Shown here: one piece after another, positions 1 to 6,958 of the stretch
How the letters are laid out: each line of letters starts with the position of its first letter
How positions within the stretch are numbered: position 1 is the first letter of the stretch
Source: Leifsonia sp. PS1209
GTDB taxonomy: Bacteria > Actinomycetota > Actinomycetes > Actinomycetales > Microbacteriaceae
Direction of reading: 5' to 3'
DNA length: 64,000 bases
Assembly (NCBI RefSeq): GCF_012317045.1
Contig: NZ_CP051154.1
Location: forward strand, 3,534,001-3,598,000
Position numbers and translations under genes: made by a program
Notes under the pieces: model-generated
Told to the model about the DNA's origin: nothing
What the model saw: the letters and a program-made list of their open reading frames with translations, nothing else
The model's database searches: none

Positions 1-621
1 CACAGACACCCCTGTCTCGTCGCGCAGCCGGTCGAACAGCTGCAGGATGCCCGCCTGCACGGTCACGTCGAGTGCCGTCGTGGGCTCGTCGGCGATCAGC
101 AGCCGAGGCTCGCAGGCCAGCGCAATGGCGATCGCCGCGCGCTGCCGCATCCCTCCGGAGAACTGGTGCGGGTACGAGCGAAGCGCCTTGCGCGGTTCGG
201 CGATCCTGACCTGGTCGAGCAGTTCGACAGCCCGCTCGACGGCCACGCTCTTGCTGACGCCCAGGTGGTGCCGCATGTGCTCGGTGATCTGCGTGCCGAT
301 CGTCAGCAGGGGGTGCAGGGCGGCAGACGGGTCCTGGAAGACCATCGCGATGCGGTTGCCCCGCACCTGGGAGAGCTCTCGTTCCGGCAGGGTCAGCAGG
401 TTGCGACCCTCGAAGGCCACGGTGCCCGACGTGCGCGCACCCTTCGGCAGGATGCCGAGGATCGCGGACGACGTCATCGTCTTGCCGGAGCCGCTCTCCC
501 CGGCGAGCCCGACGATCTCGCCCTCCCCGACCGTCAGCGAGGCGTCGCGAACCACGCCGACGTATCCGGATGCGGTCGGCAGCGAGACCGTGAGGTCGTC
601 GACGGTCAGCAGTGGCGTCAT
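1..621 (-). CDS. Oligopeptide-type ABC transporter ATP-binding protein (3' end outside window)
   Basis: N-terminal 207 residues of a DppD/OppD-type ATPase, cut by the window edge. Translation of the complement shows a Walker A GESGSGKT at about residues 41-48, a Q-loop MVFQDP near 90, the ABC signature FSGGMRQR and Walker B LLIADEPTTALD. The ATP-binding subunit energises import through the two permeases encoded upstream. Its ATG lies in an ATGA overlap with the stop of the preceding permease, so the genes are translationally coupled. DppD-type subunits are usually about 330 residues and often followed by a DppF partner; both would lie beyond the left edge. Assignment to the peptide/nickel family is firm, the substrate is not. 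Confidence 0.93.
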   Translation of the reverse strand, partial: MTPLLTVDDLTVSLPTASGYVGVVRDASLTVGEGEIVGLAGESGSGKTMTSSAILGILPKGARTSGTVAFEGRNLLTLPERELSQVRGNRIAMVFQDPSAALHPLLTIGTQITEHMRHHLGVSKSVAVERAVELLDQVRIAEPRKALRSYPHQFSGGMRQRAAIAIALACEPRLLIADEPTTALDVTVQAGILQLFDRLRDETGVSV

Positions 622-1523
622 CGGAGCTTCCCCGTCCTGTTGCGCGGGTCCAGATAGTCCTGGACGCTGTCGCCGAGCATGTTGAAGGCGAGCACGATCG
701 TGAGGATCGCGAGACCGGGGAACAGGCTGATCCACCAGTTCGAGAGATTCTGCGACCCGAGGGCGATCATGGCGCCCCACTCTGCGGCGGGCGGCCGGGG
801 GCCGAGCCCGAGGAACGACAGCGCAGCGAGCATCAGGATCGCGTTGCCCAGCTCGATGGTCGCCATGACCAGAGCGGGCCCTGCACTGTTCGGGATGACG
901 TCCTTGACGATGGATTTGATCGTCCCGGAACCGAGGAGGTGCCCGGAGACGACATACTCCTGCTCCCGCACGCTCAGCACCGAGCTCCGGATGATGCGCG
1001 CGTAGAGTGGCCAGGACACGATCACCAGCGCGAGCACCGCGTTCCCCGTGCTCGGCCCGAAGGCCGCGGTCACGGCCATCGCCAGGATGATCTGCGGGAA
1101 GGCGAGCACCAGGTCGGCCAGCCGCATCGCGACCGTGTCGACCGTGCGGCCGAGGTATCCGGCGAGCAGCCCGACGATGCCGCCGACGAGCAGCGAGAGG
1201 GCGACGATGACCACGGCGAGCGGCAGGGAGAGCCTGGTTCCTGTGATCACCCTGCTGAGCACATCCCGGCCGAGCTCGTCCGTGCCGAACCAGTGGGCGC
1301 CGCTCGGCGATTGAAGGTTGTCTCCCACGGTCTTGAGTGGATCGTACGGCGCGATCCAGGGGGCGAAGACGGCCAGGAGCGCCCAGACGACGATGACGGC
1401 CATCGAGACGATGGTCCACGGCCGAAGCCAGACGGACCCGAAGCGGGAGCGCAGCATCCGGTCGTCTGCCGAACGGCGCCCGGCGCGCACGAGGGTCTCT
1501 GCGGGAGGTGGGATTGCGGTCAT
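618..1523 (-). CDS. ABC transporter permease, DppC type
   Basis: A 301-residue inner-membrane permease of the DppC/OppC family. After a short cytoplasmic N-terminus it has a first membrane segment near residues 35-60, a periplasmic loop with the typical HWFGTDELGRDVLSR motif, then five further hydrophobic segments. The EAA cytoplasmic loop, which docks on the ATPase, lies near YVVSGHLLGSG. The ATG is chosen because it overlaps the stop of the upstream permease by four bases (ATGA); the open frame continues upstream but is out of phase with any homologous sequence there. Pairs with the DppB-type permease to form the channel. Confidence 0.95.
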   Translation of the reverse strand: MTAIPPPAETLVRAGRRSADDRMLRSRFGSVWLRPWTIVSMAVIVVWALLAVFAPWIAPYDPLKTVGDNLQSPSGAHWFGTDELGRDVLSRVITGTRLSLPLAVVIVALSLLVGGIVGLLAGYLGRTVDTVAMRLADLVLAFPQIILAMAVTAAFGPSTGNAVLALVIVSWPLYARIIRSSVLSVREQEYVVSGHLLGSGTIKSIVKDVIPNSAGPALVMATIELGNAILMLAALSFLGLGPRPPAAEWGAMIALGSQNLSNWWISLFPGLAILTIVLAFNMLGDSVQDYLDPRNRTGKLR

Positions 1524-2542
1524 TTCGATCCGATCCGGGGGTCGACGACGCTGTAGAGCACGTCGACGAGCAGGTTGATCAGGGTGTAGACGAGCGCGAC
1601 GAACAGGGTGACGCCGAGGATCGCCTGGAGGTCGAGCGACAGGGCGCTCTTGTACGCGTACTGCCCGAGGCCCGGCCAGCTCAGGATCTGCTCCACCAGT
1701 ACCGCTCCGCCGAGCAGCGACGCCATCGTCAGCCCGGACACGGTGAGCACGGGAAGAAGCCCGGCGCGGAAGACGTGCCGCCAGGTGATGACACGGCGCG
1801 GCAACCCCTTGGCGACGGCGGCGCGGATGTAGTCGGAGTCGAGCACTTCCAGCATCGACGAGCGCACGAACCGCAGCAGTCCGGAGACCGTGAGGAAGGC
1901 CAGGATGCCGACCGGGAGCACGAGGTGCCACACCGCATCCCAGAACACGTCGAACTGGCCCGCGAACAGCGCATCCACGGTGTACATGCCGGTGACCGTG
2001 GGCGGAGGGTCGAAGCTGTTGCTGAGACGGCCGCCGTTCGGCACCCACCCGAGCACGTAGAAGAAGATGTAGAGCGCGACGAGCGCCAGCCAGAACGGCG
2101 GCGTCGACAGGCCGGTCAGGGAGAGCACCCTGATGCCGTTGTCTGTGGCGCTGCCCTTGCGCATCGCGGACAGGATGCCGAGGCCGACCGCGATCACGAT
2201 CGCGATGATCATGGCGGGGATGGCGATCTCGATCGTCGCGGGGATGTACTGGCCGAGATCCTGGACGACGGGGCGGTGCGTCTGCTGGGACGTGCCGAGG
2301 TCGCCGTGCAGGATGTTCCACAGGTAGCGGCCGTACTGCACGATCAGCGGCTGATCGAGGCCCCACTTCTGACGGAACGCCTCCCGGATCGCGGGGTCGT
2401 CGTATGCCTGCTGCGAGAGGTTCGCCGCAGCGGGGTCGCCGGGCACCACGCTCACCAGGAGGAACGTGACGACGGTGACACCCCAGAGCAGCACGATCGT
2501 CGTGAGCACACGCTTCGCGATCGTCTTCACGAGAGGGGGCAT
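1520..2542 (-). CDS. ABC transporter permease, DppB type
   Basis: A 340-residue permease of the DppB/OppB family. The N-terminal membrane segment (about residues 10-32) is followed by the family motif VVPGDPAA and a large external loop containing WGLDQPLIVQYGRYLWNILHGDLG, then five more membrane segments and the EAA loop around DYIRAAVAKGLPRR. It forms the translocation pore with the DppC-type subunit. Lies 118 nt downstream of the binding-protein gene, with a stem-loop in between, and overlaps the next gene by four bases. Confidence 0.95.
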   Translation of the reverse strand: MPPLVKTIAKRVLTTIVLLWGVTVVTFLLVSVVPGDPAAANLSQQAYDDPAIREAFRQKWGLDQPLIVQYGRYLWNILHGDLGTSQQTHRPVVQDLGQYIPATIEIAIPAMIIAIVIAVGLGILSAMRKGSATDNGIRVLSLTGLSTPPFWLALVALYIFFYVLGWVPNGGRLSNSFDPPPTVTGMYTVDALFAGQFDVFWDAVWHLVLPVGILAFLTVSGLLRFVRSSMLEVLDSDYIRAAVAKGLPRRVITWRHVFRAGLLPVLTVSGLTMASLLGGAVLVEQILSWPGLGQYAYKSALSLDLQAILGVTLFVALVYTLINLLVDVLYSVVDPRIGSK

Positions 2543-2606
2543 GTCAGTCTTTCGGGATTCCCGCGCGGGGCGGACGCCGCGCGGAGGCAGGGGAAGGGGA
2601 GGGATA

Positions 2607-2644
2607 CGGTGCCGGTGGACCGCACAGGAGGCCCACCGGCACCG
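2607..2644 (-). terminator. Stem-loop between binding-protein and permease genes
   Basis: A perfect 12-bp inverted repeat, CGGTGCCGGTGG paired with CCACCGGCACCG, with a 14-nt loop. It sits just after the stop of the binding-protein gene and before the permease start. No T-run follows, so it is more likely an attenuator or a 3'-end stabiliser of the binding-protein mRNA than a full terminator. Confidence 0.6.
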
Positions 2645-2660
2645 CGTTCGGGGGAACCGG

Positions 2661-4259
2661 CTACTTGCTGCTCACGGCGGCGAGGTCGACGGTCCAGCCT
2701 GCGGGCGAGTACACGGCGCCCTTCAGGTTTCCGGCAGCGACGACGATGCCGGAGTTGTTGGCCAGCGGGATGTACGGAGAGGTCGCGTTCATGACCTTCT
2801 GCCAGTCCTGCATGGCGGTGTTGCGTGCATCCTGGGTCGTGGCCGCCAGCACGGCCTCACCGGCGGCGACGGCCTTCTGGTCTGCGCGCTCGACGGTCCA
2901 GCCGGTGCGCAGCGACGTGCTCGCGCCGGGAGCCATGTTGTTCACCAGCGACGCGGCCACCGGGTAGTTCAGGCTGTTCGGCGAGAATCCGATCTCGTTC
3001 TTGCCCGCGGACTGCGAATCGAGGAAGACGTTGATCGGCTGCGGCGTCAGCTCGATGTCGATGCCCGCCTCCTTCGCGTCGGACTGCACCTTGGTGACCA
3101 CGGTGCCGAGGTCGACGCCACGGTAGGTGATGGCCGGGTAGATCAGCTTCGCCTTCGGGTTGCTGAGACCGGCGGCCGCCAGCAGCGACTTGGCCTTGGC
3201 GAGGTCGCGCTTCGGCGCATCCGACTGCGGGAGGGCGCCGGCGAATGCCGGAGGAACGAGACCGGCTGCCGCTGTCGCGTCCTTGCCGAACAGCTTGGCG
3301 ATGCCCGCGTTGTCGATGGCTGCGCGGAGCGCAGAGACGAACGCCGGGTTCGACGTGACCGCCGAAACCGCCGGGTCCTGGTTGAGGCTCAGGAAGTACG
3401 AGGTGTCCGGGACGCCGGAGACCTGAACGCTCGACGGCAGGCCCTCGGAGAGCGCACCGGACAGGTCGAGTGCGATCTCGTCGCCGGCCGACTTCGTGAT
3501 GGTGAGCTTCTGGTTCTGCACATCCACGTTCTGCAGCACGACCCTGCCGTACGCGGGCGCTTTGCCCCAGTATTTGGCGTTGGCCTTCAGCACGACCTTG
3601 GAGCTGGGGTCGAAGCTGCCGATCGTGTACGGACCAGACCCGATCGAGTGCGTGTCCAGGTAGGTGCCGATGGTGTCCGTGGTCGCTGCGTCTGCCGCGT
3701 CCGTCGCGCCGTGCTTCTTCGCCTCGGCCGAGTTCAGGATGCCCGTGCTCGGCATGGCCAGGATGGTCGGCACATCCGGGTTGGCGATGTCGGAGGTCAC
3801 CACGACCGTCTTGGGGTCCGGGGAGCTGAAGGCGAGACCGGCGACGGTCTGCGAAGCGCTGCCCTTGAGGTTCTGCAGGCGGGTGAGGCTGAAGACGACG
3901 TCGTCTGCAGTCAGCTTGGTTCCGTCGGAGAAGGTCACGTCGTCGCGCAAGTGGAAAGTGAAGGTCTTCGCATCGGAGGACGCGTCGAACGAGGAGGCGA
4001 GGTCGGGCTTGACGTCGGAGACGTCGGAGCCCTCGAACGTGACGAGCGTGTCGTAGATGCTGTGAACGGCGGTCGCTCCCGTCTGCTCGTAGACCATCCC
4101 GGGGTCGAGGGTCTTCAGGACGAACGAGGTGTCGACCGTGAGGGTCTTCGATCCCGCACTGGATGCGGAGGAGTTCGTCCCAGCACAGGCGGTGAGGGTC
4201 AAGGGGATCGCGGCGAGACCCGCGACGACGGCGAGCAATCGTTGAGGCTTGTTCATCAT
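2661..4259 (-). CDS. Oligopeptide-type ABC transporter substrate-binding lipoprotein
   Basis: A 532-residue SBP_bac_5 family protein, first gene of the importer operon. Residues 1-25 form a lipoprotein signal peptide ending in the lipobox LTAC, with lipid attachment at Cys25, so the mature protein is anchored outside the membrane. The family hallmarks follow: LDPGMVYEQTG near the N-terminus, FTFHLRDDVTFSDGTKLTADDV around residues 100-120, and SGPYTIGSFDP. Length fits the family (about 500-560). The family binds peptides, nickel, opines or other compounds and the sequence does not tell which. Divergent from an XRE-cupin regulator, its likely controller. Confidence 0.95.
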   Translation of the reverse strand: MMNKPQRLLAVVAGLAAIPLTLTACAGTNSSASSAGSKTLTVDTSFVLKTLDPGMVYEQTGATAVHSIYDTLVTFEGSDVSDVKPDLASSFDASSDAKTFTFHLRDDVTFSDGTKLTADDVVFSLTRLQNLKGSASQTVAGLAFSSPDPKTVVVTSDIANPDVPTILAMPSTGILNSAEAKKHGATDAADAATTDTIGTYLDTHSIGSGPYTIGSFDPSSKVVLKANAKYWGKAPAYGRVVLQNVDVQNQKLTITKSAGDEIALDLSGALSEGLPSSVQVSGVPDTSYFLSLNQDPAVSAVTSNPAFVSALRAAIDNAGIAKLFGKDATAAAGLVPPAFAGALPQSDAPKRDLAKAKSLLAAAGLSNPKAKLIYPAITYRGVDLGTVVTKVQSDAKEAGIDIELTPQPINVFLDSQSAGKNEIGFSPNSLNYPVAASLVNNMAPGASTSLRTGWTVERADQKAVAAGEAVLAATTQDARNTAMQDWQKVMNATSPYIPLANNSGIVVAAGNLKGAVYSPAGWTVDLAAVSSK

Positions 4260-4353
4260 TCTCGGTCCAAACTTCCTTGTGATTGGAGAACGTCCGGAGC
4301 GATAGAGTTCCTGGACGGCTCGGCTGATGGTGCAGCGGGCGATTTTCAGGAAG

Positions 4354-4368
4354 CCTAATTCAATTGGG
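4354..4368. promoter_or_regulatory. Candidate operator in the divergent promoter region
   Basis: CCTAATTCAATTGGG is an imperfect inverted repeat: CCTAAT and ATTGGG match at five of six positions around a 3-nt centre. It stands out as an A/T-rich patch (about 4352-4392) in GC-rich DNA and lies between the binding-protein gene and the XRE-cupin gene, where an autoregulatory operator would be expected. The link to that regulator is inferred. Confidence 0.4.
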
Positions 4369-4420
4369 TTAAAATTCGTTAATCTGTATCGAACTTGTTA
4401 CAACGGAGGGTGCACACGAC

Positions 4421-4957
4421 GTGCTCGGAGACAGACTCAAAGCGCTGCGGCTCGAACGCGGAATGACGCTGAAACAGCTGTCGGAAGTATCCGGGCTCTC
4501 GGTCGGAATGCTCAGCCAGATCGAGAACGGCACCGCCGATCCGAGCCTCGGCTCGCTGCGCAAACTCGCGGGCGTCTTCGAGGCGGCGATCTCGTCGCTG
4601 TTCACCGACCCGGACGCGCCGCTCGTGCACGTCAGTTCCCCCAACCACCGGCCGACGCTCGGCACCACGGGCAGCGAGTTCTTCTACGAGCGCCTCACCC
4701 CCGGCCGGGGCGACCTCGAGATGCTCACGGCCACCATCCCGCCCGGCCGCGCCAGCTCGGCGCGCGAATGGGCCCATCCGTCCACCGAGTGCGCTTTCGT
4801 CATCTCCGGCGAACTCCGGGTCGAGATCGGCGAGGCGGAGTACACGCTCACGGCCGGCGAGTCGATCACCTTCGACTCCCGCCAGGCCCACCGCTACGTG
4901 AACGCCTCCGAGGCGGACACCTCCATCGTCATCGCTGTCACGCCGCCCACACCCTAG
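4421..4957 (+). CDS. XRE-family transcriptional regulator with C-terminal cupin domain
   Basis: A 178-residue regulator. Residues 1-62 are a helix-turn-helix of the Cro/C1 type (LKQLSEVSGLSVGMLSQIENG, then DPSLGSLRKLAGVF). Residues about 100-175 form a small cupin barrel with the pattern EWAHPSTECAFVISGELRVEIG followed by AGESITFDSRQAHRYVN. Proteins with this layout sense a small molecule through the cupin and often control an adjacent transporter or catabolic gene. The GTG start is supported by GGAGGG 10 nt upstream. It is divergent from the peptide-type importer, which is the probable target. Confidence 0.9.
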   Translation: MLGDRLKALRLERGMTLKQLSEVSGLSVGMLSQIENGTADPSLGSLRKLAGVFEAAISSLFTDPDAPLVHVSSPNHRPTLGTTGSEFFYERLTPGRGDLEMLTATIPPGRASSAREWAHPSTECAFVISGELRVEIGEAEYTLTAGESITFDSRQAHRYVNASEADTSIVIAVTPPTP

Positions 4958-4971
4958 GCACGAGCCATGCA

Positions 4972-5029
4972 CGAGATGCCAGTAACTGTCGCGCATCCCG
5001 GGCGTTTCGCGACAGATACTGGTATCTCG
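4972..5029. repeat. Intergenic hairpin repeat, family 1, copy 1
   Basis: First of three copies in the window of an intergenic inverted repeat with 21-nt arms starting GAGATGCCAGTAACTG around a 14-nt loop, CATCCCGGGCGTTT. In this copy the arms (4973-4993 and 5008-5028) pair except for one A-A mismatch, plus one G-U pair. The loop is identical in all three copies. It lies between the XRE-cupin and phosphotransferase genes and could end transcription of the former. Confidence 0.85.
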
Positions 5030-5053
5030 GTTACTCTGCGGTAGCGTCGAGCG

Positions 5054-5953
5054 GTGCATACCCCAGAGGCAGACATCGCGAGCGACGCCGAGCTAGTCGC
5101 CCGGCTCGTGGATACGCAGCATCCCGACCTCGCCGGACCGCTCACGCTGGTGTCCGACGGCTGGGACAACCTGATCTACCGGCTGGGCAGCGAGTACGCG
5201 GTGCGCATCCCGCGCCGGGAGGTCGCCGCGCACCTGATCGAGCACGAGCAGCAGGTGCTGCCGGCGTTCGCCGCGCGCGTCGACGTGCCCATCCCCGCTC
5301 CGGTGCGGGTCGGTACGCCGTCTGAGCTGTTCCCGTTCGCGTGGAGCATCGTGCGGTGGGTGGACGGGGTCGACGGGGCGGACGTGACGGCGGAGGAACG
5401 CGCATCCATCGCCCTGCCGCTGGCTGCGTTCGTCGCGGCGCTGCACGAGCCGGCGACGGGCGACATCCCGGCCAACCCGGTGCGCGGCGTGCCGCTGGCG
5501 ACCAGGGATGCGGCGGTGCAGGAGCGCCTGCGGCACCTGTCGGAGCGGAGGGAGGTCGCCGGTCTCGCCGAGGCGTGGCGGGATGCGCTCGACGCCCCTG
5601 TCTGGGACGGGCCGCCGATCTGGCTGCACGGAGACCTGCACCCCGGCAACCTGCTGCTGACGCCGGACCGCTCCGGCCTCGCGGCCGTTGTCGACTTCGG
5701 CGACGTCACCGCCGGCGACCCGGCGACCGACCTCGCGACCGCCTGGCTTACGTTCGATCCGGAGGCGCGGGCCGTGTTCCGCGACGAGCTCACCCGCCGC
5801 TCCCCCTCCGCCCTGCCGGCGCTGGCCGACGACGCCACCTGGCGCCGCGCCCGCGGCTGGGCGGTGGTCATGGGCTCCGCCCTCGCCGCCAACTCCGACG
5901 ACAACCCCCGTATGGCCTCCATCGCCACCCACGCCCTCGCCCAGTTCTCCTGA
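5054..5953 (+). CDS. Aminoglycoside phosphotransferase (APH) family kinase
   Basis: A 299-residue protein of the APH/choline-kinase fold. The N-lobe has the nucleotide loop SDGWDNLIYRLGSEYAVRIPRR with the ATP-binding lysine-equivalent position occupied by R. The catalytic (Brenner) motif is WLHGDLHPGNLLL near residue 195 and the metal-binding DFG-equivalent is VVDFGDVTAGDPATDLA near 215. Such enzymes phosphorylate small hydroxylated molecules, sometimes aminoglycosides or macrolides; resistance cannot be claimed from sequence alone. GTG start. Its 3' end faces the patatin-like gene. Confidence 0.88.
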   Translation: MHTPEADIASDAELVARLVDTQHPDLAGPLTLVSDGWDNLIYRLGSEYAVRIPRREVAAHLIEHEQQVLPAFAARVDVPIPAPVRVGTPSELFPFAWSIVRWVDGVDGADVTAEERASIALPLAAFVAALHEPATGDIPANPVRGVPLATRDAAVQERLRHLSERREVAGLAEAWRDALDAPVWDGPPIWLHGDLHPGNLLLTPDRSGLAAVVDFGDVTAGDPATDLATAWLTFDPEARAVFRDELTRRSPSALPALADDATWRRARGWAVVMGSALAANSDDNPRMASIATHALAQFS

Positions 5954-5988
5954 CCCCGGCCACGGCCCCGGCCCCGGCCCCGGGGCGG
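5954..5988. repeat. GGCCCC low-complexity tract between convergent genes
   Basis: About four tandem units close to GGCCCC fill the gap between the phosphotransferase stop and the stop of the facing lipase gene. The tract can self-pair and may act as a crude bidirectional terminator. There is no T-run. Confidence 0.4.
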
Positions 5989-5997
5989 GACAGAGGG

Positions 5998-6858
5998 TCA
6001 GTGGGTGCGGTCGAGGGCTGCGCGGATGCGCGGGGCGGCGGCGACGCCGATGGCGCGGCCGGCGGCCGCTGCGGCGGGCCGGGTCGCGGGGTCGAGCGGG
6101 TTGACGCCGAAGGCGGCGGCCGAGGCGTCGTCGGCGTAGACGACGAACACGGGTGCAGGGTCGAGCGACGCCAGCTCGCCGGGCGGGATCTGGCCGAGAC
6201 CGGGCGCGCCCTCGATGGTCGGTGCGACGACGAGCACCCAGTCCGAGCCGGCGGCGAGGTCGGCGTTCGCCAGCGAGCGCGTCCCGCCGTCCATGTAGCG
6301 ACGGTCGCCGATGGTCACCGGCGGCCAGACACCCGGCACGGCACAGCTGGCGGCGACCGCCTCAGCGAGCGGCACCCCCGCGTCGGCGTCGAAGACGCGG
6401 AACTCGCCGCTCTCCGCATCCACTGCCGTGATCAGCAGGCGTCGCTCCGGCCACTCGCCGGACGGCAGCCGCCCCTCGATCGACACCATGCGCTCCGCCT
6501 CGGTGACCGTCTGCGCGTCGCGCGCGAGCCGTCCGATCGCGAGCAGGGTGTCCGACGGGGATGCGCCGGGTGACGCCGCCGCGGTGAACAGTTCCATCAG
6601 CGCGGTGAGGTCGACGCGGGGGTCGAACTCGGCCGTCTCGTCGGAGAGCTGCGCGGCGTAGAGCTCCTCCAGCCCGGCGCCGCTGGCGAGCTGCGCCGCC
6701 ACCGCCGAGCCTGCGGAGGTGCCGATGAACGTGACCTCCGGTGCGAGGAGATGTTCGGCGAGCTGCGGATCAGCATCGGCGATCCCGGCGATCACGCCGA
6801 TCTCCCACGCGATACCCGCGACACCGCCACCAGCGAAGACGATCGAACCGTTGGTCAT
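5998..6858 (-). CDS. Patatin-like phospholipase family protein
   Basis: A 286-residue protein with the patatin (bacterial RssA-like) signature. The oxyanion-hole loop GGGVAG is at residues 10-15, the nucleophile motif GTSAGS places Ser48, and the dyad aspartate is in YMDGGTRS near residue 180. These are the Ser-Asp pair that hydrolyses acyl esters of lipids. No signal peptide, so it is probably cytoplasmic. The ATG at 6858 has GGGGAG about 12 nt upstream; an in-frame GTG two codons earlier (6864) is possible but would sit only 4 nt from that site. Confidence 0.87.
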   Translation of the reverse strand: MTNGSIVFAGGGVAGIAWEIGVIAGIADADPQLAEHLLAPEVTFIGTSAGSAVAAQLASGAGLEELYAAQLSDETAEFDPRVDLTALMELFTAAASPGASPSDTLLAIGRLARDAQTVTEAERMVSIEGRLPSGEWPERRLLITAVDAESGEFRVFDADAGVPLAEAVAASCAVPGVWPPVTIGDRRYMDGGTRSLANADLAAGSDWVLVVAPTIEGAPGLGQIPPGELASLDPAPVFVVYADDASAAAFGVNPLDPATRPAAAAAGRAIGVAAAPRIRAALDRTH

Positions 6859-6906
6859 GGGCACACGCTACTCCCCGCAGGGACGACGATGGCCGCAGAG
6901 ACGACG

Positions 6907-6938
6907 ATGGCCGCACCGGATGCATCCGGTGCGGCCAT
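6907..6938 (-). terminator. Perfect 32-nt palindrome, terminator of the helicase gene
   Basis: A 32-nt sequence identical to its own reverse complement, core CCGCACCGGATGCATCCGGTGCGG, located 20 nt past the helicase stop. It would fold into a 14-bp or longer stem with a tiny loop. Two tandem copies of GACGACGATGGCCGCA-like sequence (about 6883-6915) flank it. Best read as a rho-independent-like terminator without a T-run. Confidence 0.65.
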
Positions 6939-6958
6939 GTTCGTGTGTTGCTGTCGCG

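Noticed and set aside
618..2366. A single long reading that joins the DppC-type permease to upstream sequence.
   Set aside because: The upstream part is Arg/Pro-rich and overlaps the DppB-type gene in another phase; homology begins at the ATG at 1523.
5054..5953. Naming the APH-fold gene an antibiotic-resistance determinant.
   Set aside because: The kinase fold is shared by many metabolic enzymes and nothing in the sequence identifies an antibiotic substrate.
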